Part shown: in pieces, positions 19,018 to 29,323 of the stretch | Layout: each line of letters begins with the position of its first letter | How positions within the stretch are numbered: position 1 is the stretch's first letter | Source: Bacillota bacterium | GTDB taxonomy: Bacteria > Bacillota > Sulfobacillia > JAJZYS01 > JAJZLH01 | Length of the DNA: 64,000 nucleotides | Reading direction: 5' to 3' | NCBI GenBank assembly: GCA_021850485.1 | Contig: JAJZLY010000014.1 | Coordinates: 33,526-97,525, forward strand | Made by a program: the position numbers and the translations under genes | The notes under the pieces: generated by a model | The model's database searches: none | What the model was told of the DNA's origin: nothing | The model's input: only the letters and a program-made list of their open reading frames with translations

Positions 19018-21893
19018 GCGTCGATCCAGCTCACAAACTGGGTGCGCGTGACCGACGGCACCTGACGCTCTCCTGTTCCCTCGTACCGGCAGATCGGTTG
19101 CAGCGGGCAACTGTCGCAGGTGAGCGTCCGGCCCAACCGGATCGGATCGGGAGCGCTGGCACCGCTCCTGGCAGCAGCAACGAGATCGGTCAGGCGCAGT
19201 AAAGTCAGGTCAATCAGCCGGGCCAGCTGATCAGGTGCCAGGGCACCGCCGCGCTGGGACACCGTACCATCGGGATTGACCAACCGTTGGCCCTCATGGC
19301 TGCCGAGCACCGCCTCCAGACCCGGGTGTGCGGCATACAACCCAATTCGGCTCAGCGTCTCGTGCACCTCGCCGGCATCTTCGTCATTGCTCCAAGGCGT
19401 GGCCAAAGACACATACTCCAGGGCGAGTGGTATCAGGCCCTGTTGCCTGACGGCCAGTCCATAGGCCAGCAACTGAAGGTCAACCTGGGCGCGCAGCCGG
19501 GTCCAGCGACCGGCGCGCAAGGTGTTCACCGCCGCGCTCTTATAGTCCACCACCCTGGCGGACTCGCCGAAGCGATCCAGCCGGTCGATCCGTCCACGCA
19601 CCCGGACGGCGCTGCCGTCGGCGAGCGTGAGGCTAATTCCGCCACCCTCTTGGTCCGAACCGAAGGCAATCTCCTGAGTGCTCTCGTCACACTGCGAGCG
19701 CTCCAGCTCACGTCTGATCTGCGGCGCCAGTGTACTGATCACCTCAGTGATCCTGGACTGCCAGTGGGCGCGTTCGGCGGGGTCAGTCAGTTCTGGGACG
19801 GCCAGCGTGTCCAGCGCACGGGCGACTTCGGCCACCCAGTCCACGGTCGAAGAACTGGCCGCCTTTGCCAACAGGCCATGCATGACGATCCCCCAGGCTC
19901 GGGCGTCCATGCCGTCTGCGGGTTCTTGCCAGCCCAGAGTGCGCACCAGATGACGGGTGGGGCACTTGGCCCGCTCCTCCAAGTCGGTCACCGAGAATGA
20001 GCCGCCGAACAGGCGCTGCGCCAGGTCGGCCGTGAGGTCCTCGTGGCCCCTGGCGACCTGCGGGCCGAGTCTTAGGCCCCACTCCGCCACCTCAGGCATC
20101 GCTGGCACTGCATCGAGGTCTGGCCCGCTCTCGCTGCTCACTGATCCGCCGCCTTGTAGGGCCATGATCCGCCCCACCTGCTGGACAGACGATACAGTAG
20201 CGGCCCGCCCCAGCGTGCTCGTCTCAGCCACGGCCACGCCTTGCTGGCGCAATTCCTCCACCCACAGGGCCGGCGTGCACTGGGCACCATCGGCGTCACG
20301 CCTGGGGTAGCTGGCCCAGACCTCGCCAGTCGCAGCGGCTAACAGGCGGGCCACCAGCGCCTTCTCTCGCTCTTCTTGTTCGTCGAGCCACGACCGCCAG
20401 CGACCGTCTGCGGCAACGGGCAACTGGCGGTCAGCCGTGGCGGGCAGGGTTCCGGCCACCAAACCGCTGAGCCACAGCAGATCAGACGGCAGGCCCACCG
20501 CCTGGCTCAAGGTCACAAGCTGCACTTGGTGACGGCCGCCAGGCACATCCGCAAGCGCCAGCGCCGGCAGGCTTTCGCGCAGCATATCGGCCCACCTTTG
20601 GCGGGACACGGTATGCGTTCGCGCCACCTGAGCCAGCTGACGCAGCAGTGCCAGATGGTGGTTCAACGCCGAAACCGCCTCCGGCCCAAGGTCTTCGACC
20701 CGGTTCACCAAGTTGGCGTCGCCAAACACCGAAAACAGCCGTTCCATGTGCTGCTCGACCGTGGCCGCAGCCGGCCAGGTCAGCAGATCGGACAAGGAGG
20801 CCGGCGGCGAGCGGAGCCAGCCAGCCAGGGTCAATTTCCGCAGCAGCCGACTGCCAGCCGGTGGCGGCACGTCCGAGGACGCCAGGCCACTATCGGTCAA
20901 CCCCTGCCAGGCATCCACCCGGGTGGGCTCGTGAATCAGACCTGCCACAGCACTCAGCCAGCGCTGTCCTGCCCAGTTCGGGCGCAGGCCGTGGCGGCAC
21001 AGCGGCCGCAAGCCGGCAGCGGTCAACGCCCGAGCCATGGCCGGCAGCTGACTTTCCAGTGCGACCGCCACCACAACCCGTTCCGGATCCATCCCTGCCC
21101 GAACGGCCCGCCGTACCGTGGCCGCCACCAGTTGCGCCTCGGTGCCGACATCATCTGCGGCCAGCAGCGAAAGGTGGTCCGGTGTGCCAGTCGGGCGCCC
21201 AGATCGCAGCTGGTCGGCCAAATTCTCTCCTGGCGTCGGGGCACCGGTCAGCTCGGTTGCGGCCAGGTGCACTGGCAGCGTGAGGGTCTCCATGTTCGCT
21301 CTGGACGCTGCCTGCGCCATCGCCTGCTGACTGGCCGATGTATCGTCCAACATCAGCAGCCGTCCACGCTGGTTGCCCTCCATGGAGATCAGAGCGTCTC
21401 GGCCCAGCCGGTGCAGATCGGCCGGCATCTTCAGTCGCGCCAGGTGCGCGACCGCCGCCTGCTCCAGTTGGAGAGCGCTGGTGCGCCAGGGTTCGGCCAG
21501 TTCTTGCAGCCAGGCAGCGGCCGACGCGCCCAGACTCGCCTCGTGCGCAGACCAGACCAAGTCGGCCGCCACCGGCACCGACCCCGGCCCCTCCGCCGCC
21601 AGCGCCAAGCTGATCACTCGCCAACTGCTGCGGTCCAGGGCCTCCGGGACGGGCCGGCGTGCCTGAGCCAGCCACTCCTGGCTGAGCCGCGTCCCAGAGC
21701 GCAGACGGATTCGGTTTGAGACCGAAATCCCGGCCTTGGCTAAGAGCCACCGCTCCAACGGTGCCTGAGCCGCGGCCGCAGGGTCAACCCACAAAATCGG
21801 CCCGGACTGGGACCCGAGCTCGGTGAGCCACCCGCTCAGCCGCTGGTAGGCCCGCTCTCGGCCCTCTGGCGCTGGCGTGGGCGCTTTTTTCAC
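19014..21893 (-). CDS. addB: AddB/RexB-type helicase-nuclease subunit B
   Basis: Partner of AddA that holds the second nuclease and an iron-sulphur staple. The C-terminal PD-(D/E)XK nuclease is visible as GRIDRLD followed by ARVVDYKSAAV. Four cysteines fit the AddB Fe-S cluster: one in AKCPTRHLV before the nuclease and three in CDSCPLQPICR after it. The N-terminus lacks the GxxGxGKS P-loop seen in Bacillus AddB, a feature of some RexB-like members. Length is 959 residues. addA follows with a 4-base overlap. Confidence 0.87.
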   Translation of the reverse strand: MKKAPTPAPEGRERAYQRLSGWLTELGSQSGPILWVDPAAAAQAPLERWLLAKAGISVSNRIRLRSGTRLSQEWLAQARRPVPEALDRSSWRVISLALAAEGPGSVPVAADLVWSAHEASLGASAAAWLQELAEPWRTSALQLEQAAVAHLARLKMPADLHRLGRDALISMEGNQRGRLLMLDDTSASQQAMAQAASRANMETLTLPVHLAATELTGAPTPGENLADQLRSGRPTGTPDHLSLLAADDVGTEAQLVAATVRRAVRAGMDPERVVVAVALESQLPAMARALTAAGLRPLCRHGLRPNWAGQRWLSAVAGLIHEPTRVDAWQGLTDSGLASSDVPPPAGSRLLRKLTLAGWLRSPPASLSDLLTWPAAATVEQHMERLFSVFGDANLVNRVEDLGPEAVSALNHHLALLRQLAQVARTHTVSRQRWADMLRESLPALALADVPGGRHQVQLVTLSQAVGLPSDLLWLSGLVAGTLPATADRQLPVAADGRWRSWLDEQEEREKALVARLLAAATGEVWASYPRRDADGAQCTPALWVEELRQQGVAVAETSTLGRAATVSSVQQVGRIMALQGGGSVSSESGPDLDAVPAMPEVAEWGLRLGPQVARGHEDLTADLAQRLFGGSFSVTDLEERAKCPTRHLVRTLGWQEPADGMDARAWGIVMHGLLAKAASSSTVDWVAEVARALDTLAVPELTDPAERAHWQSRITEVISTLAPQIRRELERSQCDESTQEIAFGSDQEGGGISLTLADGSAVRVRGRIDRLDRFGESARVVDYKSAAVNTLRAGRWTRLRAQVDLQLLAYGLAVRQQGLIPLALEYVSLATPWSNDEDAGEVHETLSRIGLYAAHPGLEAVLGSHEGQRLVNPDGTVSQRGGALAPDQLARLIDLTLLRLTDLVAAARSGASAPDPIRLGRTLTCDSCPLQPICRYEGTGERQVPSVTRTQFVSWIDA

Positions 21894-21903
21894 CGCCCGG
21901 CGC

Positions 21904-23289
21904 CTACTCGGTCTTGCCCAGCAGGTTGATCACGACGGCCTGGAACAATTTCTCGTAGGTGGCTTCGTCAACGTACTCTGGCACTGCGACCTGACGAATG
22001 GTGCGGCCGGTTGCCAGCACCTTCTTGGCTAATTCGGCGGCCTTCAGGTAGCCGATCACGGGAGCGAGGGCGGTGGCCAGGGCGTTTGACGTTTCGAAGT
22101 AGCGGTGACAGACCTCACGGTTGGCCTCGATGCCTTTGAGACAGCGCTCGGTCAGGGCACTGAGGCCGTTAGCCAAAATCCGCATCGAGAACAACATGGC
22201 GTAGGCGACCAGCGGCATCATCACATTGAGTTCCAGCTGGCCGGCTTCGACGGCAAAGCTGACCGCCGTCTCCTGGCCGATCACCTCAAAACAGACCATG
22301 TTCATCATCTCGAGCATGGAGGGATTGACCTTGCCCGGCATGATCGATGACCCGGGTTGCACGGCCGGAAGTGTCAGCTCGCGCAGGCCCGTGGTGGGGC
22401 CAGATGCGAGCAGCCGCAGGTCCGAACATACCTTCGACACCTCGATCGCCAGACTCTTCAGGGCCGCCATGTAGCGGCCAAAGTCGAGTAGGCTCTGGGT
22501 GATTTGGAAGGGGTTGTCCGCAGGCTGCAGGGGCAAGTCGGTGAGCTCAGCCAGTGCTTTTACCACCGCCTGGCGATATCCCGGCGGCGTGTTCAAGCCG
22601 CTGCCGATGGCGGTTGCGCCCAGGTTTAGCTCCAACAGGCTGGTCCTGGCCTCTTGCAGATGGTTCAGCGCACGTTTCAGAGTTGCCGCATAGCCGCCGA
22701 ACTCTTGGCCAAGTGTCATGGGGACGGCGTCTTGAAGATGGGTGCGCCCGGACTTCAAGATATCCGCGAATGCCTGAGCCCGATCGCCCAGGGCCTCCAC
22801 GGCGTCTGTCACCGCACGCTCCAAGGTGGGGTGCAAGTCCAAACAGGCCAGCCGAATGGCCGTTGGGAAGGCGTCGTTGGTGGACTGCGACATGTTCACG
22901 TGGTCGTTGGGAGAGAGTTCCTCGTACTCGCCGCGCTTATGGCCCAGGATCTCCAGGGCGCGATTGGCCAGCACCTCATTGGTGTTCATGTTGTGAGAGG
23001 TCCCGGCGCCCGCCTGGAACACATCGACGATAAACTGGTCTCGATGGTGTCCGGAGAGGACCTCATCGGCGGCCTTGACGATGGCCTTGCCCTTGTCCTT
23101 GGCCAAGACGCCCAGCGCCATGTGGGTGAGTGCCGCCGCCTTCTTGATCCGGACCATGGCATCGACCATCAGCGGATCGGGGCCTAGTTGACTGATCGGG
23201 AAGTTGGCCTTGGCCCGGGCCGTCTGGATCCCGTACAAGGCCTCGTCCGGCAACTCCATCATGCCCAGTGAGTCTTTTTCTTGGCGCAC
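21904..23289 (-). CDS. aspA: Aspartate ammonia-lyase (aspartase)
   Basis: Reversibly converts L-aspartate to fumarate and ammonia. The superfamily signature GSSIMPGKVNP is at residues 313-323, and SPNDHVNMSQSTND and GRTHLQDAVPMTLGQEF are the other active-site segments. AGQLELNVMMPLV and CLKGIEANREVC favour aspartase over fumarase. Start GTG 23289 has AGGAGGG upstream; 461 residues is normal. It sits 10 bases from addB in the same direction and downstream of the kdp operon. Confidence 0.88.
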   Translation of the reverse strand: MRQEKDSLGMMELPDEALYGIQTARAKANFPISQLGPDPLMVDAMVRIKKAAALTHMALGVLAKDKGKAIVKAADEVLSGHHRDQFIVDVFQAGAGTSHNMNTNEVLANRALEILGHKRGEYEELSPNDHVNMSQSTNDAFPTAIRLACLDLHPTLERAVTDAVEALGDRAQAFADILKSGRTHLQDAVPMTLGQEFGGYAATLKRALNHLQEARTSLLELNLGATAIGSGLNTPPGYRQAVVKALAELTDLPLQPADNPFQITQSLLDFGRYMAALKSLAIEVSKVCSDLRLLASGPTTGLRELTLPAVQPGSSIMPGKVNPSMLEMMNMVCFEVIGQETAVSFAVEAGQLELNVMMPLVAYAMLFSMRILANGLSALTERCLKGIEANREVCHRYFETSNALATALAPVIGYLKAAELAKKVLATGRTIRQVAVPEYVDEATYEKLFQAVVINLLGKTE

Positions 23290-23366
23290 CTCGGGCCCTC
23301 CTCACAGCAGTATTAAGGGCGACAACAACGCTCGCCTTGACCAGTATAGCCGAGCCCTGGGACGAC

Positions 23367-24497
23367 TCAGCGGGCCACGATCAAGACGTCGGCCCGGGTC
23401 GTCTCCTTGAGAATCTTCCAGATCACCGATCCGTGTCGCAACTCTTGCCACCGGCTTTGGGCAGATTCCCCGAGCACGATCTGGGTGGCTTTGGCCTGGT
23501 TGGCGATCTCGACGAGTCGACTAGCCACCCGGACGTCTTGAGCCTGGACCACGGTGGCTCCCAGCTCGTGTGCCAGTTTGAGGTTGAGGTCCAAACCGGT
23601 CGCCCGCTCCAGATCCATCGGGTGGCTTGGGTCGGTGACGGTGGCGACGTAGAAGTCGCCCTTGAGGCGCTGCGCCATGCGATAGCCGCGACGGATCAGG
23701 ACCTGGCCGCTGGGGCTGGGCGTGACACAGACCAAGACGCACTCTTTGGTCCGCCATGGTCCCTGGATGTTCTTGGCCCGCATATAGGCGTCCAAATCTT
23801 CTTCGGCGGTATCGGCCACCGTCCGCAACACCAACTCGCGTAGGGCCGTTAAATTGCCCAGGCGAAAAAAGTTCTGCAAGGCCTGCTTGGCCTGTTCTTC
23901 GCCGTAAATCTTGCCCTGCTTCAAGCGGCTGATCAGAGCCTCAGGCGCCAAGTCAATCAGCCGGATTTCCTGAGCCTCTTGGACCACCGAGTCGGGCACC
24001 GTCTCCCGGACCCGCACGCCCGTGATCTCGAACACGACGTCGTTCAGGCTCTCCAGGTGCTGAATGTTCAGCGTGGAGTGGACGTTGATGCCCGCTTCCA
24101 AGATCTCCTGAACATCCTCGAAGCGCTTGCGGTGGTTGCCGCCAGGTGCATTGGTATGGGCCAGCTCATCGACCAGCACCACGTCCGGTTGACGGCGAAT
24201 CACGGCGGCCACGTCCAGCTCCGGCAGGGTCATGCCATGGTAGGGAACCTGCAAGGTGGGCACCATCTCCAGCCCGGCGAGCAGAGCCTCGGTTTCCGGC
24301 CGGTGGTGCGGCTCGATGATCCCCGCTACCACATCGACGTCGCTGTGCCGCAAGCTTTCGGCCTCGGATAACATGGCGTAAGTCTTGCCCACTCCGGCGG
24401 CCGCTCCCAAAAAGATCTTGTGGCGCGCCTTGCGCAGGCGCTCGATTTCCCGGAGCACCTCTTCTGAGGTTCGCCGACGGTACTGGGTCAGGCCCAT
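23367..24497 (-). CDS. kdpD: Truncated KdpD: sensor domain plus Usp domain without histidine kinase
   Basis: The 376 residues match only the N-terminal half of KdpD. KIFLGAAAGVGKTYAML is the KdpD P-loop near residues 28-40, followed by VDVVAGIIEPHHRPET and DELAHTNAPG; a universal-stress-protein-like domain occupies about 250-376 (VTPSPSGQVLIRRGYRMA ... TQIVLGES). The four membrane helices, the histidine kinase and kdpE are missing. The frame ends with a clean stop, so this is probably the natural short KdpD form seen in some bacteria rather than a deletion. The ATG is preceded by an 8-codon ORF with its own strong ribosome site. Confidence 0.9.
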   Translation of the reverse strand: MGLTQYRRRTSEEVLREIERLRKARHKIFLGAAAGVGKTYAMLSEAESLRHSDVDVVAGIIEPHHRPETEALLAGLEMVPTLQVPYHGMTLPELDVAAVIRRQPDVVLVDELAHTNAPGGNHRKRFEDVQEILEAGINVHSTLNIQHLESLNDVVFEITGVRVRETVPDSVVQEAQEIRLIDLAPEALISRLKQGKIYGEEQAKQALQNFFRLGNLTALRELVLRTVADTAEEDLDAYMRAKNIQGPWRTKECVLVCVTPSPSGQVLIRRGYRMAQRLKGDFYVATVTDPSHPMDLERATGLDLNLKLAHELGATVVQAQDVRVASRLVEIANQAKATQIVLGESAQSRWQELRHGSVIWKILKETTRADVLIVAR

Positions 24498-24498
24498 G

Positions 24499-24525
24499 TC
24501 ACAGCCGCCGGAACTCTAGCGGCAC
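24499..24525 (-). CDS. Possible 8-codon leader ORF before kdpD
   Basis: AGGAGGGG is followed 7 bases later by GTG 24525, encoding MPLEFRRL and a TGA one base before the kdpD ATG. kdpD itself has no comparable ribosome site, so its translation may depend on termination of this ORF. No homology can be judged at this length. Confidence 0.35.
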   Translation of the reverse strand: MPLEFRRL

Positions 24526-24561
24526 CGGCGGTCCCCTCCTCTCGCCCAGCAATACCTGATC

Positions 24562-24648
24562 CTAGATCCGCTCCGGATACAGCAATACGTAAAACAAGTA
24601 GACCACGGCCGCAATGCCGAGCACGCTGCCAATCAAGTCAAGACTCAC
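24562..24648 (-). CDS. kdpF: KdpF, small K+-ATPase subunit
   Basis: A 28-residue single-helix peptide starting at GTG 24648 and ending VVYLFYVLLYPERI. The YLFYVLL-PERF/I ending is the KdpF hallmark; KdpF stabilises the KdpABC complex in the membrane. A ribosome site GAGAAGGTGA lies upstream. It lies downstream of kdpC, whereas kdpF normally precedes kdpA. Confidence 0.85.
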   Translation of the reverse strand: MSLDLIGSVLGIAAVVYLFYVLLYPERI

Positions 24649-24672
24649 CGGGTCACCTTCTCTCCAGTTCCA

Positions 24673-24756
24673 CTAAAGCCGGTCGCAGGCCCGGATGTAA
24701 AGGGCGCAGACGGCGACGAAGGCAACGACGGCCGCCACGCCCAGCAGGTCGATCAT
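24673..24756 (-). CDS. 27-residue single-helix membrane protein between kdpC and kdpF
   Basis: Starts at ATG 24756 overlapping the kdpC stop (ATGA) and reads [13 protein letters not shown] then a second hydrophobic half ending ALYIRACDRL. One membrane helix with a basic/acidic C-terminal end. I recall similar short ORFs ending in a YVRACDRL/ERL-like motif next to kdpF in other bacteria, but cannot verify this here. It is a likely accessory of the Kdp complex; function unknown. Confidence 0.6.
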   Translation of the reverse strand: MIDLLGVAAVVAFVAVCALYIRACDRL

Positions 24757-25367
24757 CCCTGCCCGCCTCCCCCGCCGACCAGCGCCTCCAGCTTGAGGTT
24801 CAACTCCAGCACGTTGACATGCGGTGCGCCGAACAGGCCAAGGAATCGGCCCCGCTCTTGGCTCTTCACCAGCGCCAGAACGATGGCTTGGCTCAGCCCG
24901 TTTTGAGCTGCCACTCGGGGCACCTGGACCAGGGCAGCTTGAATCGAAATGTCAGGGTCGACACCGCTATCCGAACTTTCCACCAGATCGACCGGCACCC
25001 GAGCCACGCTCAGACCCGGATTGGCAGCCAGCACCCCTTGCAAGGCAGCTGCCACATCGCTGATCAAGGTCGGATTGGTAGGTCCGAGGTTGCTTGCCGA
25101 AGAGGCGTTTGCGGCGTAGCCGGTGGCAGACGGCCGCCCCTGGAAGAAGCGGGGGGAGGTGAAGGCCTGGCCGATCAAGGCCGATCCCACGACCTGGCCG
25201 TTTTGAACGATCAGGCTGCCGTTAGCTTGCGCGGGGAACAGCAGTTGGCCAAGCCCGGTGATGACCAGTGGATAGATGAGGCCGGCGATCACCGTGAACA
25301 CCACGGCCAGCCGCAGGGCGGTCCACAGGTGACGGATGACGCCCGCTTGCTTTTGCATGTCGCTCAT
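24753..25367 (-). CDS. kdpC: K+-transporting ATPase subunit C
   Basis: KdpC couples KdpB to KdpA and increases ATP and K+ affinity. One N-terminal helix ([19 protein letters not shown]) is followed by the family patterns [23 protein letters not shown] and SNLGPTNP; the C-terminal half includes a [13 protein letters not shown] motif and HVNVLELN. Length 204. The start overlaps the kdpB stop (ATGA) and the stop overlaps the start of the small membrane ORF. Confidence 0.95.
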   Translation of the reverse strand: MSDMQKQAGVIRHLWTALRLAVVFTVIAGLIYPLVITGLGQLLFPAQANGSLIVQNGQVVGSALIGQAFTSPRFFQGRPSATGYAANASSASNLGPTNPTLISDVAAALQGVLAANPGLSVARVPVDLVESSDSGVDPDISIQAALVQVPRVAAQNGLSQAIVLALVKSQERGRFLGLFGAPHVNVLELNLKLEALVGGGGGQG

Positions 25368-27421
25368 CGCAGTGCCACCAGGCCAAGCGCCGTGATCATC
25401 ATGTCCAGCAGCTTGATGCCGATGAAGGGCAAGAACAGGCCACCCAATCCATAGACAAATAGGTTGTTGCGCAAGGTGGTGGCGGCGCTCTGTGGCCGAT
25501 AGCGCACACCGCGTAGCGCTAGCGGGATGAGCATCGGAATGATCAGGGCATTGAAGATGACGGCCGACAGCACCGCCGACTCAGGCGAGGTCAGATGCAT
25601 CACGTTCAACGCCTCCAGGCCAGGGAAAATCGGTACGAACATGGCTGGCAAGATGGCAAAGTATTTGGCGACGTCGTTGGCGATGGAAAACGTGGTCAGG
25701 GCACCGCGGGTGATCAGGATCTGCTTGCCGATCTCCACGATGTCAATCAGTTTGATCGGGTTCGAGTCAAGATCCACCATGTTGGCCGCTTCGCGGGCAG
25801 CGGAGGTGCCAGAGTTCATGGCCACCGCCACGTCTGCTGCAGCCAGAGCCGGCGCGTCGTTGGTACCATCTCCGACCATCGCCACCAGGTAGCCTTCCGC
25901 CTTTTGCTGTTCGATATATTCCAGTTTCTTCTCGGGCGTCGCTTGGGCCAGACATTCGTCGATACCCACCTCGTCGGCGATGGTGCGGGCCGTGATCGGG
26001 TTGTCACCGGTGATCATCACCGTCCGGATGCCACTTTTGCGGATGGCGGCGATGCGGTCCCGGATGCCGACCTTGACGATGTCCTTCAGGTGGACGACAC
26101 CGATCACCCGTCCGCCGTCGGCCACCGCCAAAGGGGTGCCGCCTTGATGTGCGATACCCTCCACGATCTCAGTCAGGGCCTTCTCCAACTCGGCCGGCAC
26201 GCCGCCGACGTAGGCGGCCACCGCATCAGGTGCGCCCTTGCGCACCTGATGCGCGCCAAGGTCAACGCCGCTCATCCGGGTCTGGGCCGTGAATGGGTGG
26301 TAGACCGGCGGCTCGCTGCCGCTTTGCGGATCCTCCAGACCAAATTGCTCTTTGGCCAGAGCCACGATCGATCGCCCCTCTGGCGTGTCGTCGGCCAGGG
26401 AGGCGATTAGGGCGCACTGGGCCAGGTCCCTGATCTCGACACCAGGCAGCGGCATGAATTCGGTGGCCATCCGGTTGCCGTAGGTGAGGGTACCGGTCTT
26501 GTCCAGCATGATCACGTTCACGTCGCCAGCTGCCTCAATCGCCCGCCCGCTCATCGCCAGAACATTGTGTCGCAACAGGCGGTCCATCCCGGAGATGCCG
26601 ATCGCCGACAAAAGGCCGCCGATGGTGGTGGGCGCCAGGCAGACCAACAGCGCCACCAAGATCACCAGCTGCAGGTGCAGGCCGGAATACTGGGCAAACG
26701 CCTCGGTGGTCATCACCACCACCACGAAGATCAGGGTCAACCCGGCCAGCAAGATGGCCAGGGCAATTTCATTGGGCGTCTTCTGGCGGACCGCTCCTTC
26801 GATCAGGCCGATCATGCGGTCCAAGAACGTTTCTCCGGGGTTGGCTGTGACCTCAATCCACACCTCGTCGGAAAGGATCCTGGTGCCGCCGGTGACTGCG
26901 CTCTTGTCACCGCCGGCCTCTCGGATCACCGGAGCAGACTCGCCGGTGATGGCGGACTCGTCGATGGCCGCCGCCCCCTTGATCACCGTGCCGTCCGACG
27001 GGATCAGGTCGCCGGCGGAGCACATCACCACGTCGCCACGGCGCAGTTCGGTGGCCGCCACTTCTTCCCAAATCGATCCCTTCTGGCGCTTGGCCGTTGC
27101 ACTCACCTTGGTGCCGCGCAGTGCCGCTGCCTGGGCGTGCCCCCGCCCTTCGGCCAGGGCCTCGGCAAAGTTGGCAAACAGCACCGTCAGCCACAGCCAG
27201 ACGGCGATCTGCATGGTGAAGTCGGCGACCGGGATCTGGCCCTGGGCGTACAGCCGGATCGCCACCACGGTGGACAGTGCCGAGCCCACCTCGACCACGA
27301 ACATCACCGGGTTCTTCACCATCCAGGCCGGGGAGAGTTTGTGAAAGGAATCTCCAAGTGCTCTCCAGATCAACTGGCGGTCGAACGCACTGGCCTTCTT
27401 GCGGGACATTTGCGCACTCAC
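25364..27421 (-). CDS. kdpB: K+-transporting P-type ATPase subunit B
   Basis: The ATP-hydrolysing subunit of the high-affinity K+ pump. The phosphorylation motif [11 protein letters not shown], the actuator loop ITGESAPVI, the hinge [21 protein letters not shown] (only part is needed to recognise it) and KdpB-specific [14 protein letters not shown] are all present. Length 685 is typical. The GTG start overlaps the kdpA stop (GTGA). Confidence 0.97.
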   Translation of the reverse strand: MSAQMSRKKASAFDRQLIWRALGDSFHKLSPAWMVKNPVMFVVEVGSALSTVVAIRLYAQGQIPVADFTMQIAVWLWLTVLFANFAEALAEGRGHAQAAALRGTKVSATAKRQKGSIWEEVAATELRRGDVVMCSAGDLIPSDGTVIKGAAAIDESAITGESAPVIREAGGDKSAVTGGTRILSDEVWIEVTANPGETFLDRMIGLIEGAVRQKTPNEIALAILLAGLTLIFVVVVMTTEAFAQYSGLHLQLVILVALLVCLAPTTIGGLLSAIGISGMDRLLRHNVLAMSGRAIEAAGDVNVIMLDKTGTLTYGNRMATEFMPLPGVEIRDLAQCALIASLADDTPEGRSIVALAKEQFGLEDPQSGSEPPVYHPFTAQTRMSGVDLGAHQVRKGAPDAVAAYVGGVPAELEKALTEIVEGIAHQGGTPLAVADGGRVIGVVHLKDIVKVGIRDRIAAIRKSGIRTVMITGDNPITARTIADEVGIDECLAQATPEKKLEYIEQQKAEGYLVAMVGDGTNDAPALAAADVAVAMNSGTSAAREAANMVDLDSNPIKLIDIVEIGKQILITRGALTTFSIANDVAKYFAILPAMFVPIFPGLEALNVMHLTSPESAVLSAVIFNALIIPMLIPLALRGVRYRPQSAATTLRNNLFVYGLGGLFLPFIGIKLLDMMITALGLVALR

Positions 27422-29136
27422 TTAGGTACACCTCCGAACAGGTGGCCGGCCTGCATGGCGAACTGCTCGGCCAGTGGGCCAAGGGCGAGGGCCGGGAAGA
27501 AGACCAGGGCACCGACGATCACCACGGTGCCGATCAGGAGCAACCCGAACAACCAGCCGTTGGTCGGGAAAGTACCGATGCTGGGCGGCACCCGTTGCTT
27601 CTTGACCATGGACCCGGCGATGGCCAGGGCAGGGATGTACATCGGGAAGCGGCCGATCAGCATGGCGAAGCCCACTGTCCAAGTGTAAAAGGGTGAGGCA
27701 GCGTTCAGGCCACCCATCGCCGAGCCGTTGTTGCCGACGCCGGAGCTAAAGGCGTAGAGAACTTCAGACAGGCCCTGCGGGCCTGGGTTGAAGATGCCGC
27801 TGACGCCACCTCGGCTGCTCACCGCCCAGGCGGCAAAACCCAAGATCACAAAGGTGGGCACGATCATGGCCAATGTTGCCATCTTGACCTCGTAAGCCTG
27901 GATCTTCTTGCCGAGGTATTCGGGTGTGCGACCGACCATCAGCCCGGCCAGGAAGACGGCCAGGATGGCGAAGGCCAGCATGCCGATCAGTCCAACCCCC
28001 CAGGCGCCGATGATCACCTCGCCGCTCATCATGTTGAACAGCAAGATCAGGCTGCCGATTGGCGTGAAGCTGTCATTAGCTGCTGCTGTCGATCCCCAGG
28101 AGACAGCCGTGGTGCCGGTCTCGAATAGGGACGAGCCAGCCACTCCGAAGCGCGTCTCTTTGCCTGTCATGTTGGGCACGGCGTGTTGCAAGAGGTGAGA
28201 GACGATCGGATTACCCGCCGCCTCCGCCCAGTACGTGACGAACACACCGAACATAAACATGACCATCATCGCCGCAAAGATGGTCCAGCCCTGGCGCGTG
28301 TCCCCGGCCTTCTTGCCGAAATAGTAGGTGAGCCCGACCGGCACCAAAAAGCCAAGGGTTAACTGGAACATCAAAGATGCGGCGTTTGGAGTCTCAAACG
28401 GGTAGCCGGCGTTGGTATTGAAGTAGCCACCGCCGTTGTCGCCGAATTGCATGATCGAGGTCATGCTGGCCACCGGGCCTTGCGGCAGTATCTGCTTGGC
28501 TCCTTGCAAGGTGTGGACGATGGTGTAAGGGGCGAGGTTCTGCGGTGTGCCGAGTGCAATCAGGACCAATGCGGCCACGGCGGCAACCGGAAGCGCGATC
28601 CACAAAAACGCCCGGGTCAGGTCCACCCAGAAGTTGCCGAGCGTGGTCGCATTCTTGCGGGTCAAGCCACGGATCAGGGCGAGCACCATGGCTAGGCCGG
28701 TGATCGGCGACAGGAACTGCTGCACCGTCAGCCACATCTGGGACAGGTAGCTGAGCGTCGACTCGCCACCGTATGCTTGCCAGTTCGTATTGGTCACAAA
28801 GCTGACGGCCGTGTTCCAGGCGACGTGGGCCCCGACCGCCGGCAGGTGCTGGGGATTTAGCGGCAAGACCCCCTGCAGGCGGAGCACCGGATAGAGCAGG
28901 ACAAAGCCCACCAGATTAAAGGCGAGTAGCGCGAACAGGTACTCGGTCCAGCGCATCTCCTTGGCGGGATTGACGCCGCCAACTTTGTAGATGGCCCGCT
29001 CGACAGGGGCTAGGACCGGGTCCAGCCAGGTGCGACCGCCGTCGAACACGTTGTATAGGTAGAGCCCGACCGGCTTTACCACCAGGGTCACGACCACTAA
29101 GAAGAGGACGATGCCACCGATGCCGACAAGGGTCAT
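27418..29136 (-). CDS. kdpA: K+-transporting ATPase subunit A (ion channel)
   Basis: The K+-selective channel-like subunit, with about ten membrane helices. Recognisable filter-type segments include [39 protein letters not shown] and [15 protein letters not shown] chose ATG 29136 (572 residues), where the N-terminus [17 protein letters not shown] begins at the first helix. This ATG overlaps the stop of a 17-codon leader ORF that owns the strong ribosome site. A promoter and c-di-AMP riboswitch lie upstream and should control the whole kdp operon. Confidence 0.95.
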   Translation of the reverse strand: MTLVGIGGIVLFLVVVTLVVKPVGLYLYNVFDGGRTWLDPVLAPVERAIYKVGGVNPAKEMRWTEYLFALLAFNLVGFVLLYPVLRLQGVLPLNPQHLPAVGAHVAWNTAVSFVTNTNWQAYGGESTLSYLSQMWLTVQQFLSPITGLAMVLALIRGLTRKNATTLGNFWVDLTRAFLWIALPVAAVAALVLIALGTPQNLAPYTIVHTLQGAKQILPQGPVASMTSIMQFGDNGGGYFNTNAGYPFETPNAASLMFQLTLGFLVPVGLTYYFGKKAGDTRQGWTIFAAMMVMFMFGVFVTYWAEAAGNPIVSHLLQHAVPNMTGKETRFGVAGSSLFETGTTAVSWGSTAAANDSFTPIGSLILLFNMMSGEVIIGAWGVGLIGMLAFAILAVFLAGLMVGRTPEYLGKKIQAYEVKMATLAMIVPTFVILGFAAWAVSSRGGVSGIFNPGPQGLSEVLYAFSSGVGNNGSAMGGLNAASPFYTWTVGFAMLIGRFPMYIPALAIAGSMVKKQRVPPSIGTFPTNGWLFGLLLIGTVVIVGALVFFPALALGPLAEQFAMQAGHLFGGVPK

Positions 29137-29186
29137 CTTCCGCAACCCGCATTCGAGACAAGGCGCGACGCTACAAGGCAAGTCAC
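29133..29186 (-). CDS. 17-codon leader ORF translationally coupled to kdpA
   Basis: AAGGAGG (29201-29195) is followed 8 bases later by GTG 29186. The ORF reads [17 protein letters not shown] and ends in a TGA that overlaps the kdpA ATG (ATGA). kdpA has only a weak ribosome site of its own, so initiation at kdpA may depend on leader translation. Alternatively TTG 29181, in the kdpA frame, extends KdpA by 15 residues. Confidence 0.45.
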   Translation of the reverse strand: MTCLVASRLVSNAGCGR

Positions 29187-29194
29187 TATCGAGA

Positions 29195-29318
29195 CCTCCT
29201 TGGGCTTACGAGGTGAGCTGACGGGCTCGGTTGGAGGTACACCCGGCCACCTGCGGTGGCTTCGCCCCGATTCATGGTTCCCCCGTCCGCCAGATGGCGG
29301 CTCAGCCCTAACAAACAT
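29195..29318 (-). promoter_or_regulatory. c-di-AMP riboswitch (ydaO/yuaA class) upstream of kdp
   Basis: The leader begins at the predicted transcription start and carries the class landmarks: GGGGGAACC at 29284-29276, an AATCGGGGCGAAGCC stretch just after it, and CCCGTCAGCTCACCTCGTAAGC at 29225-29204 right before the ribosome site. The class is known to switch genes off when c-di-AMP is high and to control K+ uptake and wall hydrolases, which fits the kdp operon downstream. Confidence 0.88.
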
Positions 29319-29323
29319 CGGTC

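Noticed and set aside
23367..24497. kdpD as a pseudogene
   Set aside because: The frame ends cleanly after a complete Usp domain with no kinase remnants downstream, as in known short KdpD forms.
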